In this document: one piece after another, positions 1 through 8,697 of the stretch | How positions within the stretch are numbered: the stretch's first letter is position 1 | Layout: each line of letters begins with the position of its first letter | Assembly (NCBI RefSeq): GCF_014042345.1 | Contig: NZ_JACEZT010000002.1 | Coordinates: 1-64,000 of the forward strand | Direction: 5' to 3' | Origin: Rugamonas brunnea | GTDB lineage: Bacteria; Pseudomonadota; Gammaproteobacteria; Burkholderiales; Burkholderiaceae_D | Length of the DNA: 64,000 bases | Program-made: the position numbers and the translations under genes | The notes under the pieces: generated by a model | Databases searched by the model: none | Seen by the model: only the letters and a program-made list of their open reading frames with translations | What the model was told of the DNA's origin: nothing

Positions 1-1
1 T

Positions 2-1285
2 TTGAAGCAGCTCCACTTGGAACTTAAGGAGCTGGGCTATGAGGGGTCATACGACCGTGTGGCAGCGTTTGCCAGGCAGTGGAAGGTGGGTCAATCGGAG
101 TGGGTCAATTCTGCGAGCAAACGAACATTTGTCCCGCTGAAATTTGCTCCAGGTGAGGCCTTTCAGTTCGACTGGAGCGAAGACTGGGCTGTCATTGCCG
201 GCGAGAGGACAAAGCTGCAAATTGCTCAGTTCAAACTGAGTCACAGCCGTGCCTTTTTCCTTCGGGCCTATCTTCTTCAGACGCATGAAATGCTTTTCGA
301 CGCACACGAGCACGCATTCTTAGCTTTTGGTGGAGTGCCACGGCGGGGTATATACGACAACATGAAGACAGCAGTCGACAAAGTCAAGCTGGGCAAGGAG
401 CGAGACGTCAACGCCCGATTCGCCGCGATGGTCAGTCACTATCTCTTTGACGCTGAGTTCTGCAACCCAGCCTCCGGGTGGGAAAAAGGACAGATCGAGA
501 AGAACGTGCGAGATAGCCGTCATAGGATTTGGCAAAGGGTCCCGGAGCATGAGTCCCTGGATGCGCTCAACCAATGGCTGACGGCTGAATGTGTGCGCTT
601 TTGGAAGGTGCTGCAGCATCCCGAAACCGAAATGACAATCTGGGAAGTCTGGGATGCTGAACGGCTTCACCTCATGCCCAACGGGAGGCCCTTTGACGGA
701 TTTGTCGAACAAACAAAAAGGGTTTCGCCCACTTGTCTCATCACGTTCGAGCGAAATCGGTACAGCGTACCGGCGGCCTATGCGAATCGCCCTGTCAGCC
801 TAAGGGTGTATGCCAGCAAGCTCCAGATCGTCGCAGATGGCAAGATCATTGCAGAACATCTGCGAGACATTACTCGTGACCACGGCCCTGGCCATACGAT
901 TTACAACTGGCGTCATTACCTGGCTGTGGTGCAACGCAAGCCTGGCGCGCTACGAAACGGAGCTCCTTTTGCAGAAATGCCCGGGCCGTTCCGTAAGCTT
1001 CAAAGCATCTTACTTCGGCGGGAAGGGGGAGATCGAGAAATGGTCGATATTCTGGCGCTTGTACTTCTGCATGAAGAACGCCACGTTCTCACTGCGGTGG
1101 AGCAAGCCATTGAAGCCGGTACGCCATCTAAGCAGATCATTCTCAACACACTAAGCCGACTGCTCGACGCCGGACCAGCTCCCCTTATCGACGCCCCACA
1201 GGCCTTAACCCTTGATGTAGAGCCAATAGCGGACTTCAGCAGGTACGACCAACTTAGAAATCGAAGGAAAAACCATGCAGCGTGA
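2..1285 (+). CDS. istA: IS21-family transposase IstA (5' partial)
   Basis: DDE-type integrase-fold transposase that cuts and joins the IS21 ends, working with IstB. The frame is open to the window edge and the true start is upstream; the TTG at position 2 is only the first in-frame codon. Family members are about 500 residues and 427 are visible, so the N-terminal HTH region is largely missing. The catalytic triad can be read: Asp in QFDWSE, Asp in YDNMKTAV and Glu in [10 protein letters not shown]-terminal Mu-type beta-barrel follows near [13 protein letters not shown]. The frame overlaps istB by 11 bases. It appears intact within the window, so the element may still be active. Confidence 0.92.
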   Translation: MKQLHLELKELGYEGSYDRVAAFARQWKVGQSEWVNSASKRTFVPLKFAPGEAFQFDWSEDWAVIAGERTKLQIAQFKLSHSRAFFLRAYLLQTHEMLFDAHEHAFLAFGGVPRRGIYDNMKTAVDKVKLGKERDVNARFAAMVSHYLFDAEFCNPASGWEKGQIEKNVRDSRHRIWQRVPEHESLDALNQWLTAECVRFWKVLQHPETEMTIWEVWDAERLHLMPNGRPFDGFVEQTKRVSPTCLITFERNRYSVPAAYANRPVSLRVYASKLQIVADGKIIAEHLRDITRDHGPGHTIYNWRHYLAVVQRKPGALRNGAPFAEMPGPFRKLQSILLRREGGDREMVDILALVLLHEERHVLTAVEQAIEAGTPSKQIILNTLSRLLDAGPAPLIDAPQALTLDVEPIADFSRYDQLRNRRKNHAA

Positions 1286-2057
1286 TGCAATGACACAAAT
1301 GCTCAAAGGACTCAGACTCCGAGGCATGCTACAGGCCATGGAAGAGTTGGCTGAGCAAAACTCTCCAGCTTTTCAGGCGGCCCTGCCGATTGTGACGGGG
1401 TTACTCAAAGCGGAGGCGGCGGAGCGCGATGTTCGCTCGTTGGCGTATCAAATGAAAGCGGCGAAATTCCCCGTTTATAAGGACTTGGCTGGATTTGATT
1501 TCACCTGCAGCCCCGTCAGCGAGCCGCTCATCAGGCAGCTGCATACGTGTGACTTTCTTGAATCAGGTCACAACATTGTTTTCGTTGGTGGTCCTGGTAC
1601 TGGAAAGACTCATTTGGCCACGGCACTTGGAACCCGGGCCATCGAGGAACATAACAGCAGGGTTCGATTCTTCTCGACAGTGGAACTGGCAAATCTTCTT
1701 GAAGCAGAAAAGCAGCAAGGAAGGGCAGGTCACTTGGCAATGCGGCTTCTGCATACAGACTTGGTTGTCCTAGACGAAGTCGGCTATTTGCCGTTCAGCC
1801 AAAGTGGTGGGGCGCTACTATTCCACCTCATCAGTAAGCTCTACGAACGTACCAGCCTAATCATCACGACAAACCTTGGTTTCGCTGAATGGGGTTCTGT
1901 ATTTGGAGATGCAAAAATGACGACTGCACTTCTTGATAGACTTACCCATCATTGTCATATTGTCGAAACAGGCAATGACAGCTATCGATTCAAAAATAGC
2001 TCGACCGAACCGTCGGGAAGGAGGAGGAAGCCAAGGCGCCAACCAGACCAAACGTGA
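1275..2057 (+). CDS. istB: IS21-family helper ATPase IstB
   Basis: AAA+ ATPase related to DnaC that assembles on target DNA and activates IstA. The 260-residue product has an N-terminal helical region, a Walker A motif GGPGTGKTH near residues 104-112, and a Walker B motif [11 protein letters not shown] near residue 165. Sensor-like TTNLGFAEW and the C-terminal [13 protein letters not shown] motif of the family are present. The length is normal. The start ATG overlaps the 3' end of istA, which suggests translational coupling. No frameshift or missing motif is seen. Confidence 0.95.
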   Translation: MQRDAMTQMLKGLRLRGMLQAMEELAEQNSPAFQAALPIVTGLLKAEAAERDVRSLAYQMKAAKFPVYKDLAGFDFTCSPVSEPLIRQLHTCDFLESGHNIVFVGGPGTGKTHLATALGTRAIEEHNSRVRFFSTVELANLLEAEKQQGRAGHLAMRLLHTDLVVLDEVGYLPFSQSGGALLFHLISKLYERTSLIITTNLGFAEWGSVFGDAKMTTALLDRLTHHCHIVETGNDSYRFKNSSTEPSGRRRKPRRQPDQT

Positions 2058-2066
2058 TTAAATAGA

Positions 2067-2112
2067 GGGTCGGAATTCAATGCAAATTCCGGGTCAGACT
2101 TCGATGCAATTG
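2067..2112 (+). repeat. Two 22-bp direct repeats at the right end of the IS21 element
   Basis: Copy 1 (2067-2088) and copy 2 (2091-2112) share GGGTC-GA-TTC-ATGCAA at 18 or more positions and are separated by two bases. The second copy runs into the terminal ...TTGAACA at 2116. Multiple terminal repeats of this kind are typical transposase-binding sites in IS21 elements. The matching left-end copies would lie outside the window. Confidence 0.7.
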
Positions 2113-2128
2113 AACAGCATTTCCAACT

Positions 2129-2380
2129 ATGCAAACAACCCAGTTCATCCAATTGGACGCAGCCATTCGTTACCAGAGGGCCGCGATTGAAGCACTAATG
2201 AGTACCCTTAGCCTTACGCACGGAGAAGTATTTGCAACGCATTTTCTAATCGAGCATGAGCAAGTAGTATTGCAAGCGGCGAAGAAGCGGCTATGCGGCC
2301 ATAGCGAAGAGTGGCTTGTGACTGAAACCCTGCGTCTCAGAACAGAATGCAGTAGAACGGAGGGCCAACGCCGCCCTTAG
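2129..2380 (+). CDS. Small hypothetical protein next to the IS21 end
   Basis: An 83-residue open frame starts 12 bases after the IS right end. The product is mostly helical by composition (QLDAAIRYQRAAIEAL, EVFATHFLIEHEQVVLQAAKKRL) and ends in a basic tail. No family is recognised and no convincing ribosome site precedes the ATG. It could be an island gene whose upstream region was displaced by the IS, or a chance frame. It overlaps the 3' end of the small minus-strand frame at 2377-2610 by four bases. Confidence 0.35.
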   Translation: MQTTQFIQLDAAIRYQRAAIEALMSTLSLTHGEVFATHFLIEHEQVVLQAAKKRLCGHSEEWLVTETLRLRTECSRTEGQRRP

Positions 2381-2610
2381 TTGGCCTTGTTGAAGGGCCG
2401 AGCACGTATACGTCGATCAATGCTGCCAGCAGCGCCAGCAATGTCGACCCGGGTATCGGCCGAGCATCTGTCAAATATCTGTATGACCGGGCCTGCCGGT
2501 ATCTTCATCCTCAACGCCGTGCGCATACCTGCCTCAGCCCCGAACGCGGCTCGCGTTAACAAGGCAAGAGAGATTTTTTCGGCCATCAGATAGTCTGCAC
2601 GTCTCGTCAC
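2377..2610 (-). CDS. Small hypothetical protein (77 residues)
   Basis: A GTG-started frame on the minus strand. Its protein-like sequence has alternating hydrophobic and basic residues (AEKISLALLTRAAFGAEAG, LRMKIPAGPVIQIFDRC), more convincing than the plus-strand frame over the same DNA. A second possible start is the ATG at 2586. No domain is recognised. The roughly 220 bases to its right (2611-2832) hold no gene or strong structure that I can see. Function unknown. Confidence 0.4.
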   Translation of the reverse strand: MTRRADYLMAEKISLALLTRAAFGAEAGMRTALRMKIPAGPVIQIFDRCSADTRVDIAGAAGSIDRRIRARPFNKAN

Positions 2611-2832
2611 TCCGCCAGTTTAAAGGGGATACAGAGAAAGGTGCGCACACAAACGCAGGTTCCTTGACGATTCCTGTCACGTGGGAGCTGCGGTCCTAGT
2701 CAAACTCATTGCGCAACCTTTAGCCCTGGCACTCAGCCATCAGACACGAACTGCCAGATCAAGTCCAAACTACTACACATTAACGTCAAAGCCCTTGAAC
2801 ATGGGCTGCAAGTTTAATGGCGTCGACGTGAG

Positions 2833-3780
2833 TCACATTTTCTTTTTTTTGTGATGTGCGGGAGCATCCGTTCCTGCCTCATGCTCCGCGACCGAAAGCC
2901 GATCTACCGGTTCAATTTCCGTAAGACTATGCTGCTGATTGGCGATGGCGAGAAATGCTTCAAACGCTCCGCCTTGTCCTTCTTCATCGGCAAAGATTAC
3001 ATCGGTCAGCGCGTTCAATTTTGGCAAAAAATCTTTCGCCTCTTTGGCCCCTAGTTGAAGCCAACCGGCAACAACAGCGAATTTACCTTGCTTGATGTCT
3101 CCCTTGGCCTTAGCGGCCAAGAGCAGATCGGCGAAGCTGCCGAACGTATCGGCGGACGTGTCAACCTTTTTCGATTCGTCATCACCTAGGATCGCCTTGA
3201 GATGAGCGAGCGAAATCGACTTAGGAAATTTACCGGTCTCGCGCCAAAATACGTAGTGGGTCCACTTTAGCGATTCTTCTTCAGGAATACCGGCGGCGTG
3301 GGCAATGGTCCCCGCAGTATCGAGCAGTTTTTCCCATTGCGCCTCCGGGGCAGTCGGGCTACCACTCTGTCCAATATTGGCCTGCTCGCCGCGTGCCTTC
3401 TTCGCCTGAAATATCGCGACTCTCACTTCCTTTTTACTGATGGGGACCACTAAGGCGAAGTCCGCTCCGCGCTTTGATTCTGAGTCGTAACCTTGGCCAT
3501 TTTTGCTGTACTCCCCCCATAAGGCAGCTTGGCCGCCCTTGTTGCCGATGCACTCCACTGCCCATGTATATTGCGCGGCCAGCCGTCCAGCAAAGTTTGC
3601 AGTCAGGCTTTCTTCATTCAGCGCAGCCATCGGACTACCTGTCATACCATCAACTGCCAGAACAAACATCGCTTCGGTGGGCGACAACTGTTGAAGTTTC
3701 GGTAGCGAGAGCGGTGCGGTATTTTTTAACGCCTTTAGGCATTTGTCTTCGATCGCCTGCTGTAAATTTTTATTTCCCAC
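2833..3780 (-). CDS. Putative PD-(D/E)xK-type (D-QxK) nuclease, hypothetical defence protein
   Basis: A 315-residue protein with no named family that I recognise. Residues about 104-130 read GADFALVVP, then VAIFQAKKA. This D...(E/Q)xK arrangement is the core of many restriction-endonuclease-like proteins, where Asp, Gln and Lys form the metal site. The flanks are helical and the C-terminus ends in a very basic tail (APAHHKKKKM). It lies downstream of the D12 methylase on the same strand with a 229-base gap, so it may be the cutting partner of that methylase or an independent gene. The nuclease assignment is inferred from a short motif only. Base composition is island-like. Confidence 0.6.
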   Translation of the reverse strand: MGNKNLQQAIEDKCLKALKNTAPLSLPKLQQLSPTEAMFVLAVDGMTGSPMAALNEESLTANFAGRLAAQYTWAVECIGNKGGQAALWGEYSKNGQGYDSESKRGADFALVVPISKKEVRVAIFQAKKARGEQANIGQSGSPTAPEAQWEKLLDTAGTIAHAAGIPEEESLKWTHYVFWRETGKFPKSISLAHLKAILGDDESKKVDTSADTFGSFADLLLAAKAKGDIKQGKFAVVAGWLQLGAKEAKDFLPKLNALTDVIFADEEGQGGAFEAFLAIANQQHSLTEIEPVDRLSVAEHEAGTDAPAHHKKKKM

Positions 3781-4009
3781 CGCGTAATCCTGTATATGCT
3801 TATCGGCAACCGGTCATCAACCTGAGTCGGTACGCCATCAAATGACTGCTCAGGGACGAAATGTCTTTTGCAATTTGGTATGGATGATAAATGTAAAGCC
3901 CAAGCGTGGATCGATTGACGCTCCAGATTAACGCCTGCCGCAGAACGCAGGGAGCTTATTTTTTCAGGATGCGGCCGGGTTGGCAGGCTGGCTAGGTTAG
4001 TTTCTCGGA

Positions 4010-4891
4010 TTAACTGGCAAGCTTTAATTCGGACTCGGGAATTTGCAACGCCCATATCGATGCTGGTGCGTGCAGTTTAGGATCAAGAACAAGTAGCTCT
4101 GTACCCATGCGTTTGACTTGTGCTGAGTAGTTTAGCTTGGTTGTGAAGGTCGGGTATTTTGCGTAGAGCTGGCGGATTTCCGGCGTGTCGTCGTATGTGA
4201 CCATCCAGCGGCGTTTGATCTTCGCAACTGCGTTCGCAAGCTGTGCGTGATCTTCAGGATTGTAGAAGTTGGTATAGAGATCCTGGCCTTTCGCAAAATA
4301 TGGCGGATCGAGATTAACCAGCGTATCCTTGCCTGTCGTTGGAACAACCTGCGTAATGAATTCCGCTGCATCGAGGTTGGTCAACGAGATCTGCTCACGT
4401 CGAGCGCCTATTCTCTGAATCTTGCGCGTCAAATCCAACTTCTTGAATCGGCAGTCGAGCGAGTATTCGCTCTTCTGTTCAAGCCCACCGATTACTCCAG
4501 CTTTGATGATGCCAGACCTGTTAGTGCGATTTAAGAAGAGCGTTGCAAAGCCTTTCTTAAGCTTGGACATTCGCTTCGCAGAGAAGTAAGTTTCGCGCTG
4601 GCGATGCCATTCATCGATGGTAACGTCTGTGCTGTAAATGAGCTCACACAGCTCGTCAGTTTGGTGGACGATGCTATGCCATAATGCATAGATAGCCGGA
4701 TCGAAGTCGTTCAAGTGAATGCGCGACACATAATCGTCCAGCAGCAGCTTGATGGCGATTCCAGCTCCGCCTGCGAAGGGCTCAGCGTATTCACCATAGA
4801 ACAAATCATTGGTTCGCATCAGCTCGATCACGAATGGGATCAGCTGGCTCTTGCCGCCTGGGTAGCGAAGGGGGGTATCTGTTGTAGGCAT
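4010..4891 (-). CDS. D12-class (Dam-like) adenine-N6 DNA methyltransferase
   Basis: It transfers a methyl group from S-adenosylmethionine to adenine N6 in a specific DNA site. The 293-residue protein opens with LRYPGGKSQLIPF (residues 8-20), the signature of the Dam/M.EcoRV/T4 Dam group. Motif I PFAGGAG follows at 38-44, NRTNRSG at 121-127 and the catalytic motif IV DPPY at 195-198. Length and motif order are complete, so it should be active. It lies 62 bases downstream of a ParB-like gene and upstream of the putative D-QxK nuclease, all on one strand. This suggests a modification role within a defence cluster rather than housekeeping Dam, which is usually absent from this group. The recognition site cannot be read from the sequence. 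Confidence 0.88.
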   Translation of the reverse strand: MPTTDTPLRYPGGKSQLIPFVIELMRTNDLFYGEYAEPFAGGAGIAIKLLLDDYVSRIHLNDFDPAIYALWHSIVHQTDELCELIYSTDVTIDEWHRQRETYFSAKRMSKLKKGFATLFLNRTNRSGIIKAGVIGGLEQKSEYSLDCRFKKLDLTRKIQRIGARREQISLTNLDAAEFITQVVPTTGKDTLVNLDPPYFAKGQDLYTNFYNPEDHAQLANAVAKIKRRWMVTYDDTPEIRQLYAKYPTFTTKLNYSAQVKRMGTELLVLDPKLHAPASIWALQIPESELKLAS

Positions 4892-4953
4892 GGCGCTATG
4901 CTACCGAAAAAAGGCTCTCTTGGCCATACCCCCCCCTCCCGCAAAGTCGAGCA

Positions 4954-6279
4954 TTATTTGAGCTTCATGTAGATGTGTGCAAACGCTGCGGAGATGTTGT
5001 CCCACGTGCGGAAGACATCGTGCTTTGAGGGGATAGCCCCCCCATGGACGAAGTGCCCCAGCGTATCAGGAGAGCCCGCTGAGTCGATCTTGCTTACCAT
5101 GACGCGCAGGTTCTTTCGAATGCGATCGTCGACACCCTCAGCCTCCAGTAGCTTCTCCACAGCGTCAACTTTCAGGTGCAGATCTTTTGGCAATGCCTTG
5201 CCCTTGCTTTCCTGTTTCAGGTACAGAACGCAAGTCTGTTCAATCAACGCTCGAAGTAGATAAGCTGCACTGAAAGCAAAGTCGTTGGCATCGAGCGTGC
5301 GTAGCTCATCGTAGATTTTCTTCAGCACTAAGTCTTTGCTGATGTGTGCTTTAAATGAGGCGGGGATGACGGTCTTGTCGTGCTCTCTTCCGCGATTGTT
5401 CCGCTGAGGCTTTGAGGATGACGTAGCTTTATTGCCGACATTCGCGGCTGCAGCGGGTGTGGCCGGTAATCCGCGCGTAGTTGGCGCGTCGCCGTCCTTC
5501 CGCAGCTTATCGGCGTACGCTTTCCGCTCCTCCGCAGACGAACGAGAACTTACTACCCCCGAATCCTTATCGCCAGCATCTCGGAGGAAGCGAGTGACGG
5601 CCCGATCAAACTCGTCTTGTGGGACAGTGATATTCAAATCGCGGCTGTTCTGCAATCCGACTGTGTCGCGGAAGACGGGATTGGTCAGATAACGTGTGAG
5701 GGTGGTGACGGCGATATTTGCTTTTTCATCGTCAGTGATTAGGCCGCCCTCAACAGCGTATTCAAGAAGCTGGGCGGCTTGCGCGTTAGGGTTTGCGCGC
5801 TCGCTACCTTCCATATTGAAGCGTGCTTTTTGTTCTGCGTTCCACTTCTTCGTGCCAACGCCGCCTTGTTCACCCTCGTGACGGATCGAGATCCACGGAC
5901 GTGCATCTGCCTTGCTCTTGAAGACGCGAGCTTCGACCAACTTGATTGGCTTCGGCATCATATCGCGCAGGCTGCGGAAGTATTTCTTATCGGTTTCCGT
6001 GGGCGCGCGTTCAGGATCTTCGAGCAGTTTTAAGGCGCACACACGGCGATTACCCTCTGCGGGAATAAATGAACCTTTGATTTTCGGATGGGGTACTAGG
6101 GCCATCATGTCGAGTGGGCTCAAGCTACCCTTTGTGGCGATATCTTTTGCGAGCGCGCGTACGCCTTCGTGTTGAAGCAAGTACGCGATCATTTCCGGAT
6201 CGCCATCCATCGGCTCATGCCTCGGATTTTCTCGGTCCATATAGATATTTGTCACGCGCACTTCCTTAGTTTCCATCAT
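4954..6279 (-). CDS. ParB/Srx-fold domain protein with helical C-terminus (paralogue 1)
   Basis: A 441-residue protein. The N-terminus has the ParB-type boxes ENPR (17-20) and EGNRRV (75-80), the pocket that binds CTP in ParB and ATP/GTP in related enzymes. The middle (about 200-310) is charged and low in complexity. The last ~110 residues are helical (FAFSAAYLLRALIEQTCVLYL) and end near LGHFVHGGAIPS, reminiscent of DUF4145/HEPN-like domains. No HTH of true plasmid ParB is obvious and no parA is nearby, so partitioning is unlikely. It lies 61 bases downstream of a second protein of the same design and upstream of the methylase. The HEPN-like reading is tentative. Confidence 0.72.
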   Translation of the reverse strand: MMETKEVRVTNIYMDRENPRHEPMDGDPEMIAYLLQHEGVRALAKDIATKGSLSPLDMMALVPHPKIKGSFIPAEGNRRVCALKLLEDPERAPTETDKKYFRSLRDMMPKPIKLVEARVFKSKADARPWISIRHEGEQGGVGTKKWNAEQKARFNMEGSERANPNAQAAQLLEYAVEGGLITDDEKANIAVTTLTRYLTNPVFRDTVGLQNSRDLNITVPQDEFDRAVTRFLRDAGDKDSGVVSSRSSAEERKAYADKLRKDGDAPTTRGLPATPAAAANVGNKATSSSKPQRNNRGREHDKTVIPASFKAHISKDLVLKKIYDELRTLDANDFAFSAAYLLRALIEQTCVLYLKQESKGKALPKDLHLKVDAVEKLLEAEGVDDRIRKNLRVMVSKIDSAGSPDTLGHFVHGGAIPSKHDVFRTWDNISAAFAHIYMKLK

Positions 6280-6340
6280 GTTCCCTCAAGAATATTTATT
6301 CCAATGATTTTGTGTGTAGGCTGCAAGTATATGGCTTAGG

Positions 6341-7582
6341 TCATTTTGACGGGGCCTTACCGTGGGAGTCTGTCAGGATTCCACCGATGACAAACGACAT
6401 AGCCATTGATTGGTGAATGTTCGATGCGGCCGTGTAGTTGTGTGCACCCATTTGAAGCAACGGAACAATGTTCGTCTCAGTGACGCTTTGGGCAGCCAAA
6501 GTCGTCTTTTGGTCTTTGTTCAGCATAGCCTTAGCACTCTGGAACCTAGATTTCACGTAATTGGCTAGGTCCTCATCAACCTCATCCGCTGCGGTCTCGA
6601 CGAGCAGCCGTAGCGCCATCCGGATAACGCTTGGAAACGACTGCGAAAACTTGGCCTTATTTTTTACATAGAATTCGTACAGGTCAGCCAAGTCACGGTA
6701 AAAATTGTTGACATCGCCGCTTTCCAAATAGAGTGTGCCGCCGAAAATCGGTGTTTCTTTTGGGCGCGTGCGTCTGGTCTGTCTCAGGCTCATCGCCGAG
6801 GCCAATGCCTCTTGACCGTCTTTGACGTCTTTGAATCTCTTCGATTCATTTGCTACTAGTATTGCTTTGGTGCTGTCGTCAAGCACGCCAACTACGTCAC
6901 CGCGATTATTACGCGTGCTGATAGCCTTACTGCCCACCTTTTGCGCGATATCCGCAAGGATTGCGGCGGTCTCCTCGCTCGTATGTCTCGAATGGAACGA
7001 GTCGCCATCGATTCGAAGTCCGAGTTCTGCTAGCACATCATCGCGAAAGACTTCTTCCTTCACAAAGCGTTGGTTCAGTTTTGGATTTGCACTGATGATG
7101 CCTGTTCGCTCCTCTAAAACTAGGAACGGAGACTTGTCGCGTTTCATGTGCTTATGCAGGAATATATCCCGCTCCAAAGGCAGCCACGAGCCGCTGTCCG
7201 CGTGTTTTCGAAGTACGTTTTCGAGTGCAATTGTCTTGGAGCACACGTTGCAGGGGATTTCATCAGGGAAGTCCGGCAGCCCGGGAACGTCTATGCCGTC
7301 AACATTGACCAAGCCCTTCTTGATTTTTCCGATGACTACTCGACGGTTGCCGTCGTACACGACTGGGCGTCCTGATTGAAACACGACAGTGGGCAATTCA
7401 CTGAAGTCGTAATGCTTCCCCATGTCCTTTGCGAGCTTCGGCAGTCCCCATTTACGATGACTGTCAAGGATTGCTCGATCGACAATATCTTGATCCTTGG
7501 CATCGGCCCTGATTGGATCGCGAGGATTCTCGGTCCAGAGCACTAAGTCCTCCAATTTCAGCGACATTACCTCTTGTGACAT
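6341..7582 (-). CDS. ParB/Srx-fold domain protein with helical C-terminus (paralogue 2)
   Basis: A 413-residue protein, apparently first in the minus-strand unit. ENPR at residues 18-21 and DGNRRV at 77-82 define the ParB-like pocket. CNVC at 111-114 could bind a metal. The C-terminal ~120 residues are helical, with FPSVIRMALRLLVETAADE and LLQMGAHNYTAAS. The buried Gly-Ala-His region parallels FVHGGA in paralogue 1. A strong ribosome site GGGGGA sits three bases before the ATG. The two ParB-like genes share layout but little sequence, so they probably form a heteromeric pair. Function unknown; ParB-fold NTPases such as SspE and DndB-type proteins act in phage defence, which makes a sensing role plausible. 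Confidence 0.72.
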   Translation of the reverse strand: MSQEVMSLKLEDLVLWTENPRDPIRADAKDQDIVDRAILDSHRKWGLPKLAKDMGKHYDFSELPTVVFQSGRPVVYDGNRRVVIGKIKKGLVNVDGIDVPGLPDFPDEIPCNVCSKTIALENVLRKHADSGSWLPLERDIFLHKHMKRDKSPFLVLEERTGIISANPKLNQRFVKEEVFRDDVLAELGLRIDGDSFHSRHTSEETAAILADIAQKVGSKAISTRNNRGDVVGVLDDSTKAILVANESKRFKDVKDGQEALASAMSLRQTRRTRPKETPIFGGTLYLESGDVNNFYRDLADLYEFYVKNKAKFSQSFPSVIRMALRLLVETAADEVDEDLANYVKSRFQSAKAMLNKDQKTTLAAQSVTETNIVPLLQMGAHNYTAASNIHQSMAMSFVIGGILTDSHGKAPSK

Positions 7583-7703
7583 GCGTCCCCCAAAAGCTCA
7601 AAATCAGGATATGTTTAGTACAAACAGATTTTAAGTTTCCATCATACAACTTAACCCAAGGTTGCGCTATCAATATGACAAGCAGGAGATCGCCTGCGCC
7701 AAT

Positions 7704-8615
7704 ATGCGGAAGAAAAAGAAGATGTATAAAAAGACCGAAACAATGAAAGCTGTGGAAGGCTACTTCCATGCAAAACGCAAAGAACTAATGGCTTTGGCCG
7801 AGCTCCCCGTCTGCAATCATTCAGGGTTGATTGGCGGGCACCGCGAGCAGGTCTATCGTGCTTACTTAGCAGATCTTTTGCCACGCCGATACTCGGTGGG
7901 CCGGGGCATGGTCTATGACATTATGAACAGAAGCAAGGAGGCCGACATCGTAATTTGGGATTCGAGCAATTTCCCGTCCCTCCCTCTGTTGGACCATTCT
8001 TTTTTCTTTTCAGAGTCCGTAAGAGGAATTATTGAATGCAAGAGCAACTGGAGTTACGAGAATTTTCTGGATGTTTTAGAGAAAACAGCGGCAATTGATA
8101 TGCTAGTGCCGCAGAAAGCACCAACGCTTACTGACGTAATTGAGACCATGGATATGCGGCTTGCGTCAATCGAGCATGGTGTGGCGTATCATGGCTCTTT
8201 ACTTGTAAAACATCAGATTGGCACTGCGGCGATGTTTATGTGCGGCGGGCGTAGCCTTACACCTGAAAAATTGCTTAAAATGTCGGAGGGAAAGCCAATT
8301 GGTCACTATTGGCCACATGTGACAGTTTTCTTGGAAACAGGGCTTTTAATCGTTAAAAACGAATTGGAAGGTGACGGAGTTCTCGAGTTCTACAAGTTCA
8401 AGGACGACGTACTATTGGCATTCTCAATATCATTGCTTAGCTTGATCGAAGATAGAGTAGTTCATAGTGAGGCACGTTTTCTACTGGAGCGATACGCCAT
8501 TCAAATTATTGACTGGAAACCAATATACGTCTATGAATTCCCTTTAACAAGGTTCGCTGTCGGCCGCCGAGATTTCACGTCACCTGTAACCGATCCCGAT
8601 TCAAATGAATCGTAG
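7704..8615 (+). CDS. DUF6602-like putative PD-(D/E)xK nuclease
   Basis: The product carries GLIGGHREQVYRAYLADLLP, then YSVGRGMVYD, EADIVIWDSS and GIIECKSNWS. This is the layout of DUF6602 proteins, whose Asp...Glu-x-Lys core resembles restriction-type nucleases. Family assignment is from memory of that pattern. The frame is open from a TTG at 7662. I prefer the ATG at 7704 (ATG at 7722 is also possible) because the family starts close to the helical KAVEGYFHAKRKELM segment. It is transcribed divergently from the paired ParB-like genes, with a 121-base spacer that must hold both promoters, and it converges on the Fic gene. A/T content is high, as elsewhere in the island. Confidence 0.65.
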   Translation: MRKKKKMYKKTETMKAVEGYFHAKRKELMALAELPVCNHSGLIGGHREQVYRAYLADLLPRRYSVGRGMVYDIMNRSKEADIVIWDSSNFPSLPLLDHSFFFSESVRGIIECKSNWSYENFLDVLEKTAAIDMLVPQKAPTLTDVIETMDMRLASIEHGVAYHGSLLVKHQIGTAAMFMCGGRSLTPEKLLKMSEGKPIGHYWPHVTVFLETGLLIVKNELEGDGVLEFYKFKDDVLLAFSISLLSLIEDRVVHSEARFLLERYAIQIIDWKPIYVYEFPLTRFAVGRRDFTSPVTDPDSNES

Positions 8616-8697
8616 TCGCTCAGACTCGGTTTGATACTTGACTCGGGATTGTTTGCAGTTCGCTCTCTCCGAAGCCGTGCAATAGCCGTTCTTAAAG

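Larger units (their letters stand above)
1..2116 (+). mobile_element. IS21-family insertion sequence, left end outside window
   Basis: It contains istA and istB in the family's usual order with overlapping frames. About 60 bases after istB the sequence reaches ...AATTGAACA at 2116, matching the family's TGT...ACA type of terminus. Two direct copies of a 22-bp motif precede that terminus, as is common at IS21 ends. The left end and the start of istA lie before position 1, so element length and target duplication cannot be read here. Confidence 0.8.

Noticed and set aside
2067..2112. CRISPR-like repeat
   Set aside because: Only two copies with a two-base spacer; they are terminal repeats of the IS21 element.
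3735..4055. A 106-residue minus-strand frame between the methylase and nuclease-like genes
   Set aside because: It overlaps both neighbouring genes in other frames and has no protein-like pattern or ribosome site.
4954..7582. Plasmid-type parB genes indicating a plasmid or partition locus
   Set aside because: No parA, no parS-like repeats and no ParB helix-turn-helix are visible; the setting is defence cargo.
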